The translations under genes were made by a program, and so were the position numbers. The notes below the pieces were generated by a model. That model saw only the letters and a program-made list of their open reading frames with translations, was not told the origin of the DNA and did no database searches. From contig NC_080172.1 in assembly GCF_950295315.1 (NCBI RefSeq), positions 75,753,577-75,817,576 of the forward strand: a stretch of 64,000 bases of DNA. The letters are read 5' to 3'. This DNA is from Erinaceus europaeus (lineage: Eukaryota > Chordata > Mammalia > Eulipotyphla > Erinaceidae). Positions 33,780 to 43,931 of the stretch are shown piece by piece; the stretch's first letter is position 1; the number at the start of each line of letters is the position of its first letter.

Positions 33780-33795
33780 GCTTTACTCTTTGGTA

Positions 33796-34984
33796 AGTAG
33801 TAACTCCAAAAGGTAGTAAAGCTAGTTAGCTCTGTAAGTTCTAGCATGTGTGGTTTCCTTCAGAAGTCACATTGTGACACTTTGTGAAACATTACTGGTT
33901 TATGTACTAGAGACAAAGTTGAAGGGGACTAACTTTTGATTTACTATTACTTATTTCAGGCATTGAAATCATAAATCCTTGGGTGGGAGAGGGACCTGGA
34001 CCAAGCTGAGGAAGACTTCCTTTGTTCATCCTCCAAAGAAATAGCTCATCCTGCCACAGGGGAGAAGAAACAGATAAGCTCTGGTGGCACCTGGGGAGAC
34101 TGGGCATATGGGTACACCCAGGGGTTTTTGGAACATAACCCTTTGTGGTGTAAGCCTGGCCTCAGATGTTTCCTTTATCTGGCTGCTTACTCTGTTGTGG
34201 AGGGTAACCTGTCTTGTGCTTTGAAGAGGTGTGAAGAGAGAGGGACTACGCTTAGTACTCAGGAGTATGCTTCCTGCATATGGCAGCACAACGTCTCTGT
34301 TTTTCTAATTTTCCATAGGACTGGTCTGCAGAGAGGAATAATCACTTTTGTCTGTCTCTGTATCATCTTTGTTACAGAGTTAATCTTTGTCTTTATTTAC
34401 TTGGGTCGACCAAAGTGCTCTGCTATGGGGCTGATAGAAGCCCTGGCAGACTTCCCTAGTTGGTTTTTCCTTTTTGCTACTTACTGTCCAGCATTATAAC
34501 TGGAAGCCAACTAGCCATTGTTTTTTTGCTGGTTGGCCAATGTGGGGGATATGGTCTTGGGTGTGCAGTAAGATTGACTTAAAATACCAACTCCTAGTTC
34601 TGTCATCTAAGATTACCAATCCCTTCCTTTCTTCCTCTTCCCTTTGTCTACGTTTCCCCATCTCTAGTTGGCAGCTCCTACCACTGGCTTTTGATGGATA
34701 GCCAATTACCAGAAGTACTACCCTGTCCAGTGAAGTGAGATGGGGATCAGTTTCATGTACTCTTTGTCCAGGTACCATGCAGCACATTAATTAACAATTA
34801 AGTTGAATGGGGAAAGTCATTGGAAGTTTGCCCTTAAGTCAAAGCATGGAAGTATTACTAAACTGATGACAGGTATGTCAAAAAACTATATCAACCTAGC
34901 TGCGATGATTGATAAATTATAAGCGATTGATAGATGATTTGTACTAGTTAGAAAAATAACTCTATTATATGATTTACATGTTTA
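33796..34984 (+). other. Intergenic, no repeat recognised
   Basis: Unique sequence between the FNBP1L cleavage site and an old L1 fragment. It is less AT-rich than its flanks; several short open frames, none recognised. Confidence 0.6.
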
Positions 34985-35575
34985 GCATTCCACTTGAAAT
35001 ATTTTAATATTATCTTGAGATTGTTTTTATTGAACATTGTTTAGTGGTTTTTCCTTAACCAGTTTCATTTTATGATAAATATTCTGTGATAGAAATATAC
35101 AGTTTATCTCCTTGATAGATGCTTACCAGACCATTTCCTGAACTTGGCTAGTATAAATAATGCTGCAGTATATATACATCAGTGTAGCAAATTACTGATA
35201 GAAGTTTCTCAGATTTATACCTGAGTGTAGGATTATTAGACTGTCCATTATTTATCTTCGGTATCTGAAGATAATGCTACATTTTCTCCTCCAAGTTACC
35301 ATACTGCTTTCACATGCCTGCAAGTTGTGTATAAGGGTTACTTATGCTCTATATCCTCACAAGCATTAATGAGTCATATTTTTAGTCATCAGTTCCATGG
35401 ATATAAAATAGGGTGGTGTTTTTTTTTGGGGTGGGGGGGGCTTAGTTTGATTTTCTCTGCTGTTGACAAAGCTGAATATCTCTTTAATATTCACTGCTTG
35501 TGTTTCCTCTTTGAAAACCTCATTTATCTTTTACCCATTTTTTTTTTTCTGCCATTGGTGATGGTCTTTGTGTAC
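34985..35575 (-). repeat. Probable old L1 3' fragment
   Basis: Reverse L1-like phrases ('tttcattttatgataaatat', 'ccaagttaccatactgcttt'); strongly diverged. Confidence 0.4.
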
Positions 35576-35833
35576 TAAGAATGCTAGTTTTATTACCTTT
35601 TGTTGTGTAACAGAGCTTGGTTACTTTGGCTCAGACGGTCTAAGTGTTAACCAAGGTTGTAATAATTTCAAGGCTTTGATTAAAGCCCGATTTCACATCT
35701 AACATCATTCATGGTATTGTCAGATCTCAGTCCCTTACCATATGAACATTTGACAGGAATGTTCACAGGATGGCGGCTTGCTTTCTCCAGACTGAGTAAC
35801 CCCAAGAAAAAAACTGAGGGAAACTGAAATCTT

Positions 35834-35983
35834 TTTTTTTTAAAGATTTTATTTATTTATTAATGAGAAAGATAGGAGAGAAAGAACCAGGCGTCACTCT
35901 GGCATATGTGCTGCCGGGGATTGAACTCGGGACCTCATGCTTGAGAGTCCTTGCTTTATCCACTGCACCACCGCCCGGACCAC
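35834..35983 (-). repeat. Type 5 SINE with perfect TSD
   Basis: 'gggattgaactcgggacctc' box B region, 'atccactgcaccaccgcccg' head, (ATTT) tail. Perfect 14-bp duplication 'gaaactgaaatctt' at 35820-35833 and 35984-35997. Confidence 0.9.
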
Positions 35984-36245
35984 GAAACTGAAATCTTCTA
36001 ATGAAATAAATAAAATTCAAGTGTGACATACTATTACTTATTTGAATTCTGTGCCTTTAGTTAAAATGCAGACCAGACTTGATAGACCAACATCGTTGTA
36101 TAGTGTGTTACAGGACAGAATGAGGGTTTGCAGACCAGGTGACATGGAGTATCAGGAACCATCCTGGAGGCAGCACACCATACCTAAACCCTTTATCAGT
36201 TTTATATATTGCTGATGTTATTTCTTAAGAATCATGGGGTGGTTT

Positions 36246-36529
36246 TTTGTTGTTGTTGCCATCAGGGTTATCACTAGGGCTCAGTGCCTGCACTAGGAAT
36301 CCACTGCTGCTGGAGGCCATTTTGTTGCCCATGTTATTGTTGCCGTTGCTGTTGTTGGATAAGACAGAGAGTTTGAGGAGAGAAGGGGTAAATATATGAG
36401 GAGAGAGAAAGATGGACACCTGCAGACCTGCTTCACTGCTTGTGAAGTGACTCCCCCTGCAGGTGGGCAGCTGGTCCTTGCCCTTTGTACTATGTGCACT
36501 TAACCTGCTATGCTACCACCCAGCCCCCA
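36246..36529 (-). repeat. Type 1 SINE, long form
   Basis: Reverse copy with 3' module ('agggttatcactagggctca'); box B region partly deleted ('ggtgggcagctggtccttgc'). Confidence 0.87.
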
Positions 36530-36539
36530 GGAAAATGTC

Positions 36540-36664
36540 TGTTTTTACCAGTGCCCTACTCGGCTCTAGATTCTGGTGGTGCAGGGTATTGAATTTGGTT
36601 CTGGGACTTCAGAGCTCAGGCACGAGTCTCTTTGCATAAACACTATGCTATCTCCCCTACCCCA
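36540..36664 (-). repeat. Type 3 SINE
   Basis: 'gtgccctactcggctctaga' and 'ctttgcataaacactatgct'. Confidence 0.7.
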
Positions 36665-36975
36665 TTTCTTAATTCCTTCAATTTATCTGTGATAGCACTT
36701 AATGAGTAAAGTTCATTTTAATACAGATTGATCAACCACTTTTTTTTTTTCTGGTGTAGTTTAAGAAATTCTTCCTTGACTGAAAGTGTAACAGACAAAT
36801 TAATATAGTTTGCTTTCTTCTAAAAGTGCTGTAATTTTGCCTTTCACATGTAGGTTCTCAATTCATCTGTTTTATTTTGGTGTGTGATAAAGGTGATGTG
36901 ACCAACACCCCTTCCCCCCTTATATTTGCTTAACCATGTGTTCAGAAACTACTTTAGAACTATTTTCAAAGTCAT

Positions 36976-37130
36976 TTTTTTAATACTTATTTCATTTTAA
37001 TGATTGAGAGAGACACAGACCGTCTAGAGCACTGCTCAGTTCTGGTTTATGGTTGCTAAGGATTGAACCTGAGACTTCAGAATCTCAGGCACGAGAGTCT
37101 TTTGAATCACCGTTATGCTGTCTCCCCAGC
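36976..37130 (-). repeat. Type 3 SINE
   Basis: 'agagcactgctcagttctgg', 'aggattgaacctgagacttc', 'accgttatgctgtctcccca'. 37131-37917 has weak SINE-like traces near 37430 only. Confidence 0.78.
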
Positions 37131-37917
37131 CCAAGTCATCCTTTTTGACTGGTAGCATTCTGTCAAACTTCCAATGAAAATAAATCTCTAATAATTAATC
37201 TCTTAATCACCAAAGCTTAGTAATTAGTAAATTGGCTTTTACATTTGTTAGAACTGAATCTTACCCTTTCTCATTTTTTCCTAGGATGTCTTGAATGTTC
37301 CTAACCATGACATACTAGGGAAAACTTACCAAGTTAATTTGATGACTGGGTTTACACTGATAAAATTTTTCAATCTGTGAGCATAGTTTCTCTATTCATT
37401 TCCTTTTAAGATTTTTTTCCCTGGTGATTTTTGAGCAGAGCATTACTGAGCTATGGCACATGATGGTTCCAGAAATTGAATCTCAGCTAGTCTCTCTTTT
37501 TTGTTGCCACCCAGGATATTTCTGGGTCTCAGTGACTACACACCACCACCATTTCTAGTGACTTTTATTGCAAACACTAATTTTTTTTTTAAGAAAACTA
37601 GTTGGACATCTGACTTCAGTTTACATTTACAGTGGTTGTTTGATAAGTTTTGATTTATTTCTGACATCATGTACCTGCTATTCACTCTCCTTTCCTAAAG
37701 ATAATTGTTTTCTCTACTTTTCCCTCTAGTTTGTTTCCTGTTAGTTTTGACATCTTTACATATTTGCTCTCTGTGCCTCATCAAGTAAATAATATCTTAA
37801 TGCTGCTGACTAGAGGTAATCAAAACTGATTAGATCCTGGTGATGAGATAATACAAATTCTAGTAACTGATCTTTTGAGTTAAGAGTAACAAACTCATGG
37901 TTTGTGTTGTTATTTTA

Positions 37918-38046
37918 AAATTTACTTAATTTTACTAGAGCACTACCCAGCTCTGGCTTATGGTGGTGTGGGGGTTGAGCCTGAGACATTGGAGCCTCAG
38001 GAATGGGGGTCTTCAGATACATAACCATTATGCTGTCTCCCCTACC
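37918..38046 (-). repeat. Type 3 SINE
   Basis: 'agagcactacccagctctgg', 'cataaccattatgctgtctc'. Confidence 0.82.
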
Positions 38047-38081
38047 CTGTGCTGTGCTATTGTTTCAAAAACTTTGTAATC

Positions 38082-38333
38082 GGGAGTTCGGCGGTAACGC
38101 AGCAGGTTTAGTGCACGTGGCGCAAAGTGCAAGGACCAGCATAAGGATCCTGGTTTGAGCCCCCCGGCTCCCCACCTGCTAGAGTCACTTCACAGGCGGT
38201 GAAGCAGGTCTGCGGGTGTCTATCTTTCTCTCCCTCTCTCCATTTCTCTCTGTCCTATCCAGCAACAACAATAATAATAACTAAAACAAACCAAGGGCAA
38301 CAAAAAGGGAAAATAAATATTAAAACAAATTTA
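38082..38333 (+). repeat. Type 1 SINE
   Basis: 'ggcggtaacgcagcaggttt', 'cctggtttgagccccccggc', tail 'caagggcaacaaaaagggaa'. It ends 285 bases before the candidate FNBP1L exon. Confidence 0.9.
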
Positions 38334-38387
38334 ATAAAATAAAATGTTGTAACCTTACCTAGTAGAAATAGTTATCTTTTAAAGTAT

Positions 38388-38465
38388 TAGAAATTACCAG
38401 GGTGTCACTCATACATGTGGTGCCAGGGACCAAACAGGATCTCACGCATGTCTGTGCCCTCCCAA
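38388..38465 (-). repeat. Type 5 SINE fragment
   Basis: 'accagggtgtcactcataca' and 'aacaggatctcacgcatgtc'; diverged. Confidence 0.45.
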
Positions 38466-38617
38466 ACCATGGAACTATTCTGTTATTGCTTGTGAGTTTA
38501 CCAGTTCTCCTAAAATCTTTGTTCTGGATGAATTTTCTCCCTACTTCAGTTTTCTTTCTTTCATAGCCTTGATGGGTTGACTGAGTCATTCTGTCTGTTT
38601 TAATTAACTTTACTCAG

Positions 38618-38643
38618 GTCGGCGTGGTCGAAGCCGTTATTAA
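38618..38643 (+). CDS. FNBP1L: Candidate third FNBP1L terminal exon: ...KGRRGRSRY stop
   Basis: The segment 'ttttaattaactttactcag' is a textbook branch/polypyrimidine/AG acceptor. Joined in the same phase as the KGS exon, the following bases read GGT CGG CGT GGT CGA AGC CGT TAT TAA. This gives NSK-GRRGRSRY, an Arg-rich tail. The exon and about 80 bases after it hold several CpGs in an otherwise AT-rich area. A + strand AATAAA lies at 39035, inside the BCAR3 3'UTR region. I do not know a described isoform with this ending. It may be a real alternative exon or chance; transcript data are needed. Confidence 0.35.
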
Positions 38644-38856
38644 ACAAGCTCACAGCTTGATAGTGAAGCCAGGTCTTCCCGAGCCGGCTCTGCCTTTTAT
38701 CATTGTTCTTAATTCTTGTTGATTTTAGCTTTTTAGTGGGATGAACGGCTAGGGAAGTGTGGGGTAGAACTGATGGTAGTACTTACTCCATTGAGAGACT
38801 ATATACAGTTATTTCAAAAAAGATCTATTTTCAGAAGACTATTTACATTTTTCATA

Positions 38857-38862
38857 TTTATT
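38857..38862 (-). terminator. BCAR3: BCAR3 poly(A) signal
   Basis: TTTATT on the plus strand is AATAAA on the transcribed strand, about 350 bases after the stop codon. It is the only canonical hexamer found between 38600 and 39209 on that strand. Confidence 0.65.
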
Positions 38863-39034
38863 TAAAGAATATCATACAACTGATACCTTTTGAAATATTT
38901 CGTGCTCTTCTATTTACACTTATCTGACATGGAGTTAAAACTAAAGTGGTTAAATATTCTGATAATATAATCATCCAGCATAGCTAGGTCTTATTTTAAA
39001 TATGCTGATCCACATTAGCAACAGTTACCTTAAC

Positions 39035-39040
39035 AATAAA
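39035..39040 (+). terminator. Candidate poly(A) signal for the 38618 exon
   Basis: AATAAA on the plus strand 392 bases after the candidate TAA. If used, the FNBP1L variant would overlap the BCAR3 3'UTR antisense. Confidence 0.25.
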
Positions 39041-39208
39041 TTATTCATTTAAAAATCAGTATTTTTTTTCATAAATAAGTGGGCTCTATGCAGTTTACAT
39101 GTCTGATGAGCTGTGGATCTCAGATTTGCACATTGCTTTTTCAAATAAGCTTCCCCAAAGAAAAAACTTTAAGGAGCTCCAATAAGATCCTAAATTTTTC
39201 TGGAGAAT

Positions 39209-39387
39209 TCAGAGCTCTGCCTGCTTCACAGGAGGAGGCTCCAGTTTACGTGAGAGGACAGTTAGAATCTGGCTGAATTTCTCATATCGCTCTGCCTGTT
39301 GGACTTGTGCACCTTTGCTTCCCCACAGCAATCGCATCTGAAATTCAGTCCTTAAGATTTCACTCATTTCTTCATCGGGTTGAAAAC
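39209..39387 (-). CDS. BCAR3: BCAR3 last coding exon, residues about 767-825
   Basis: The acceptor is 'ttcttttcactag'. It completes Gly and gives FQPDEEMSEILRTEFQMRLL, then WGSKGAQVQQAERYEKFSQI and ends SRKLEPPPVKQAEL with TGA at 39211-39209. It is the C-terminal helix of the Cas-binding domain plus a short tail. Counting with the other exons the protein ends at 825, equal to the human length as remembered. Confidence 0.97.
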
Positions 39388-39829
39388 CTAGTGAAAAGAA
39401 AGCCAAAAAAGTTTTGTCAATTTTGCCTACAACATAGTATTGAGTAGACAGGAAACTCGTTTTGCTTATTTTAAGTACGATTAAAATGGACTTCTTTCCT
39501 CTCAGAATTTAAACACCCCACCACAAAAAATAAATCTTTTCAGAAAAAAGCTCACTAAAACATGAATTTTAGGGTAAAATTTATGTGCATGATCTGCTGT
39601 AGGTTATACATAGTACTCTGAGGATGAATGCTGAAGTACCTTTGTGTGCTTACAACGAAGTTGACTATGATTATACAATGTATATCTTGTCACGAAATAC
39701 CATTTTCTATTCTTTAAAGCTTGAGGTTTTTTTTTTTTTTTTTTAATACATTCAGAAATGTCGTGCCTTTTGGCAAGTTCTGTTCATGTAGAGTGCTTAC
39801 TATTACCATATTGTGTGCTGTTTTTTTAG

Positions 39830-39975
39830 TTGTATTTATTGCCTTGTTCAACTTTTTTCCCCTAATACAGTCTGAACAATTCCTTTCACCAATAACTTAA
39901 GAAAAAAGTCATTTTAGCAGGTATGAGGTGGTTTTGATTTGCACTTTCCTGAGAGTCATGTTAAGAGTGTCTACT
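39830..39975 (-). repeat. Old L1 fragment
   Basis: 'gcaggtatgaggtggttttg' and 'tttgcactttcctgag' match reverse L1 ORF2 phrases. 39388-39829 of the BCAR3 intron shows nothing else. Confidence 0.42.
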
Positions 39976-40004
39976 CAGAACATCAGCCCAGTTTTGATAA
40001 CTTT

Positions 40005-40215
40005 TTTATTTAATATTTGTAGGATAAGAGAGTTACATAACTTCATATAATTCTCACCACCAGAGTTCTGCATCCCATCCCTTCCACTAGGCTTTCTATT
40101 CTTTATCCCTCTGGGAATATATGGACCCGAGATCATTCTGTGGGCTTCTCTACTGGACACGGTCGTTGGCAGGTTGATCCATACCCCCAGCCTGTTTCTA
40201 TCTTTTCCTAGTGGG
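40005..40215 (-). repeat. Family U repeat
   Basis: 'ctcaccaccagagttctgca', 'gtcgttggcaggttgatcca', 'cagcctgtttctatcttttc'. Confidence 0.77.
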
Positions 40216-40389
40216 GGGACAGGGGATCAAGCCCACAAGCTTGTAAGGTACAAGCTTCTTCCAGTAAGCCATTTTATTGGTCCTTTGTTTACTTTTGCTG
40301 TAGGTGCCAAGGTAAAGGTTCCTATTGCATGTGTTTTCTCTGAGCTTTTTTCTTATAGGGAAATATATTTTTAAAAAATATTTTTGGTT

Positions 40390-40597
40390 GGGAGTCGGGC
40401 GGTGGCGCAGTGGGTTAAGCGCACGTGGCGCAAAGTGCAGGGACCGGCGTAAGGATCCCGGTTCGAGCCCCCGGCTCCCCACCTGCAGGGGGTTCGCTTC
40501 ACGGGCGGTGAAGCAGGTCTGCAGGTGTCTATCTTTCTCTCCCCTCTCTCTCTGTCTTCCCCTCCTCTCTCCAAAAAAAAAAAAAAAAAAAAAAAAG
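40390..40597 (+). repeat. Type 1 SINE, near consensus
   Basis: Best-preserved head in the window ('gggagtcgggcggtggcgca', 'cccggttcgagcccccggct') ending in a 24-base poly-A directly after the CT stretch. A short form lacking the AAC tail; likely recent. Confidence 0.95.
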
Positions 40598-40689
40598 AAA
40601 AATTTTTGGATGGAGACACTTAAGGACTGCTTAAACAATGTAATGTGTGTGATATGACCCAACCCTTTCAATGAGTTATCATTGGGTAG

Positions 40690-40782
40690 AGACCCCCCCT
40701 GCAGGTGGGGACCAGGGGCTTGAACCTAGGTCCTTGCGCACTGTAATGTAAGGACTTAACCAGGTGTGCCACCGCCTGGCCC
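40690..40782 (-). repeat. Type 2 SINE, tRNA-like half
   Basis: 'gggcttgaacctaggtcctt' and 'ggtgtgccaccgcctggccc'. Confidence 0.82.
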
Positions 40783-40789
40783 CTCAATG

Positions 40790-41050
40790 AGGTTTTAATC
40801 TGTTATGTGTTGTGTAAGATAGTAGTCTAATGCCATTTTTTGTGTGTGTCCAGGCTTCTCTACGCCATTTATTGAAAAGAATGTCCTTTCCCATGCTCTG
40901 TTCTCGCTTTCTAGTTTATATAATAAGTTGACAATATATGGAAGGGCTTGTATCTGTTTTCTGCCAGGACAGTACTCTCTTGATCAATCTTTTTAATGAG
41001 GGGATTAATGTTTCAGCCATTGAGAGCAGTCTAAATTAGCACAATGCCTC
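40790..41050 (-). repeat. Old L1 fragment
   Basis: 'ctctacgccatttattgaaa' with 'agaatgtcctttcccatgct' are reverse L1 phrases. Confidence 0.55.
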
Positions 41051-41063
41051 CAGGTTTCTTCTT

Positions 41064-41265
41064 TTTTAAAAAATTCTATTTATTCCTTTTTGTTGCCCTT
41101 GTTTTATTGTGGTAGTTATTGATGTCATCGTTGTTGGACAGGACGGAGAGAAAGATAGACAACTGCAGGCGGGGAGCCGGGGGCTCCAACCGGGATTCTT
41201 AATGCGCGTCCTTGCGCCACATGCGCTTAGCCTGCTGCGGCGCTACCACCCGGCTGCCTGCTTTC
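41064..41265 (-). repeat. Type 1 SINE with internal deletion
   Basis: Reverse copy lacking most of the CT stretch; 'gggggctccaaccgggattc' box B region. Confidence 0.82.
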
Positions 41266-41712
41266 CTCTTCCTCATCATAATCGTGCAGATGAGAAATTC
41301 TACCCACATAGTAACAACTGTACTATAAAACGTTAACTCCCAAATGAAGGAATTGAAGGGGTTGGTGTTTAAAAAAAAAAAAAAAAAAAAGCTCTTTACC
41401 ATAAGCTTTATAAGTGATTATTATATTAGGAAGCTTTTGTTGGAATTTTTTTTTTTTTTTTTGCTGACTGTTGGGGATGTGTTGTGATATGTATTTCTTT
41501 GCTTTCATCTTATTTGAAACACTGTAATTCCTGTACCTTGATGGCTGGTTTGACACGTTCCTGAGTTTGGAACATATTCCTCTGTTTTGCTTGAACTAAA
41601 GCCCCCAGAGTCAGGCATGACACAGCATCTCCGCTTGTCCTGCTCACTTTAACGTGGTCTTTAGCCTCAAATTGTTCCATATGTAAATTTGGTGTTTGTG
41701 GGAGGAGGTCCT

Positions 41713-41899
41713 TATTTTTTTTATCTCTTGTTGTGGTTATTGTTGCTGTCATTCGTTGTTGGATAGGACAGAGAGGGGGGAGACAGACACCAGCAGACTT
41801 GCTTCACCACCTGTGAAGCGACTCCCTGCAGGTGGGGACCCGGGGGCTTAAACCGGAATCCTTACGCTTTGCCCATGTGCGCTACACCACACGACCCTA
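41713..41899 (-). repeat. Type 1 SINE
   Basis: 'gttgttggataggacagaga', 'gtgaagcgactccctgcagg', 'gggggcttaaaccggaatcc'. 41266-41712 contains only A- and T-runs. Confidence 0.87.
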
Positions 41900-41929
41900 T
41901 CCTTTTTCAGTGTGGCTTGAATTTTTTTT

Positions 41930-42024
41930 TTTTTAAATCTGTATTCATTGGACAGAGTGGGTAGGGAGAAACACCTGCTTCAACACTCAGAAAACTTTCC
42001 CTCTACAGGTGGGGACCAGAGGTT
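41930..42024 (-). repeat. Type 2 SINE fragment
   Basis: 'agaaacacctgcttcaacac' and 'ctacaggtggggaccagagg'. Confidence 0.55.
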
Positions 42025-42200
42025 CCCAGCTCTAATAAGGCAAATTCTTTGTCAGATAAATGTTTAACACGTTTCCAAGTCTGTGACATAACTTTTCTGT
42101 TAAGGTTTAAAAAAATCTTTGCCTTATTCATGGGCACAAAGAACTTCTACAAGAGATTTACCTATAAAATAGTCCTGACACCATTAATTGAAACCTATTA
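42025..42200 (-). repeat. Possible old L1 fragment
   Basis: Reverse L1-like phrase 'aaatctttgccttattcatg'; weak. 42201-42764 has nothing recognised apart from a G-run at 42480. Confidence 0.35.
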
Positions 42201-42764
42201 AAGAGGAACTACTAGCCAGAGTAATACCTATGTGGATATGCTCTATCATTAAGTCTATTTCCATCTAATTTACAGGAGCATGGTGATGCATAGGACAATA
42301 GAAGTCTGTTAGTCCATCCTTTCATGGGATCTTAACCAACAGCTAAGTAATGATGCCCATTCAATCAGTAAAAATGCTCTGAGCAGCGCTTTAGTGGGTT
42401 TATAGTCACTTTCAGCAGCTAAAGCTTTTTTTCCCCTAAGCTGGTGAGCTTTTTATTGAGTCTTAAACTGCCAAACTAGGGGGGGGGGGGTTATCTGCAG
42501 CAGACATAAGTTGACACTGTGTCCCCATTTAAGAGAAAATTCAGTGAATATCAAAATTCCAATGGCACTTTTCATGGAATTTGAAACTGTAAAAGATCAC
42601 AAATAGCCAAAATCGTGGTGAGAGATCGGAAGTATGAAACCACTTTTTTCTGACTTCAAAGTATTTATGTATCATAATGCAATAACCAAAGACTCTTCCC
42701 CAAGGAGTGTTGAGAAAACTAGACCCACAGCTAACTAGAAGAAATGGAGTGGAGTAAAACCCTT

Positions 42765-42909
42765 CAAGGCCATCGCTGTGGCTCATTGCCTGCACTACGA
42801 ATCCACTGTTACTGGACAGGCCAGAAGGTGGGGGGGAAAGAAAGACACCTGCAGGGAGGGGGCTCAAACCAGGATCCTTAGGCCAGTCTTTGCACCACTG
42901 CCCGGCCCC
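42765..42909 (-). repeat. Type 1 SINE with large internal deletion
   Basis: 3' module ('cctgcactacgaatccactg') joined to the head ('gcaccactgcccggcccc') with the middle lost. 42910-43429 is unique intron. Confidence 0.72.
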
Positions 42910-43429
42910 ATATAGTTTGATGTTGTGGAAAAAATTGTATTGTAGACCCTTGAATTCTAATTAGATAGGAAGAAATCCAATAACTTTTTCTCACTAACAG
43001 GTTGTTGCTTTTTGCTTTCACCCTGCCCCTTTTACAACCTGGCTCTGGCCAGCAAGTTCCTACAAGGAAAGTGCTCTTGCCTTGGTGCTCGTCCTTTAGG
43101 TCACATATGACACCAGTCCAGACTGCTCTCAGAGCTCTCTCAGTATCTGCTTGTGTCCCATAGGACTTAGGAACTAAAACTCCAACCCTTCATGTTGGCC
43201 CACCACCTTTTAAAAAAAAAAAACAAAAACAAAAAACAACAATAATTATGAGAGGCAAGTTACCACTTTAAGGAAAGGGGGAAACAGCCTTGAGCCACTA
43301 GGAATTTAAAGAAAATAACGGTCCGTTATGTTGAAAGTGGATTCTTAGGCCTTAAATGTTCACTAATTGATGGCATCTATGCTTCATTCTAGTTACTACA
43401 CAGAAGCTTACAAAAAACAGCTCTCTTAC

Positions 43430-43642
43430 CTTCCAGGATCCTCTCAGCATTCTTCTGGTAACTGTCTGCAGCCTCTGCCATGTGCCGGGCTGTTACCAAA
43501 TGGTTTAGCAAGATCTCACAGCTTTGATCATTCTTCTCCCACATGTCAGTTCCTTCAAAAGTGACACCCTGGCGCTCCATTAAGATCACAAAAGGAATCA
43601 GCAGTGGGACTGATACATTGTTTGGCAGGACATAAGTGGACT
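43430..43642 (-). CDS. BCAR3: BCAR3 exon: Cas-binding surface with Leu744/Arg748, residues about 696-767
   Basis: This 213-nt exon has acceptor 'tttccag' and donor 'gtaaga'. It begins ESTYVLPNNVSVPLLIPFVI, then LMERQGVTFEGTDMWEKND and SCEILLNHLVTARHMAEAA. Counting from the C-terminus places the Leu and Arg of NHLVTAR at 744 and 748. These are the two residues whose joint mutation is reported to break p130Cas binding, and both are conserved here. The intron to 43820 is only 177 bases, the shortest in the window. Confidence 0.97.
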
Positions 43643-43819
43643 CTGGAAAGAAATGTGAAAAAATTTACTCCTTGTTTTGCAAAGTTGAGCACAGAATCAG
43701 ATGATCAGTGGTTTGTCTTTTTTTCAGCACCTTTCTACAAATGATGATGGTCATTTGTATGATAATCCTTCAAATGCTATGTCTACAATCCAGGTTTAAG
43801 CCTGGCCCCCAGAACTGAC

Positions 43820-43931
43820 CTTTCCCTTCATGCAGGACTTTGCTGAAGGGTTTCAGCTGTTTCTCATAGAGGATGGCAGTGTGGGTATACTGGTGCCTCA
43901 GGGCTGTCCATGTTTTTTCTAACCTTGTGAT
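43820..43931 (-). CDS. BCAR3: BCAR3 exon: CDC25-homology domain, residues about 659-696
   Basis: This 112-nt exon has acceptor 'ttaatccag' after a long T-run and donor 'gtcagt'. The peptide ITRLEKTWTALRHQYTHTAI continues LYEKQLKPFSKVLHEGK and leaves one base of Glu. It is a conserved core helix pair of the Cas-binding domain. Confidence 0.97.

Larger units (their letters stand above)
1191..33795 (+). other. FNBP1L: FNBP1L gene span (3' part; TOCA-1)
   Basis: This is the gene for formin-binding protein 1-like (TOCA-1), an F-BAR/HR1/SH3 adaptor. It senses curved plasma membrane, binds GTP-Cdc42 and recruits N-WASP to start Arp2/3 actin assembly in endocytosis, filopodia and neurites. Eleven in-phase coding exons plus a terminal exon were placed by GT/AG borders and reading-frame continuity. 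Together they code 470 residues; with the 135 N-terminal residues expected upstream the total is 605, the human full-length size as remembered. No frameshift or internal stop is seen. The paralogues FNBP1 and TRIP10 are less likely because the HR1 and SH3 sequence and the KGS ending fit FNBP1L. Promoter and first exons are outside the window. Confidence 0.97.
29773..33795 (+). other. FNBP1L: FNBP1L 3'UTR (about 4 kb)
   Basis: This is mostly unique AU-rich sequence, nearly free of SINEs (one type 3 copy at 32538 and a short type 1 remnant at 33357). Poly-A runs lie near 30019 and 33090. The 107-codon open frame inside it at 31864 has no recognisable product. The 3' end is set by the AATAAA at 33774. 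The boundary at 33795 is an estimate from the usual signal-to-cleavage distance. Confidence 0.8.
38840..39208 (-). other. BCAR3: BCAR3 3'UTR
   Basis: Unique AU-rich sequence of about 370 bases after the stop. Its end is estimated from the AATAAA at 38862-38857. No repeat is recognised in it. Confidence 0.65.

Noticed and set aside
40390..40470. Functional tRNA gene
   Set aside because: The box A and B motifs belong to a SINE; the cloverleaf stems do not pair as in a tRNA and the CT stretch and poly-A follow.
40198..40671. 157-codon minus-strand open frame
   Set aside because: It is the reverse strand of a type 1 SINE plus poly-A. Similar open frames at 16805, 22918, 44558 and 49077 are also SINE-derived.
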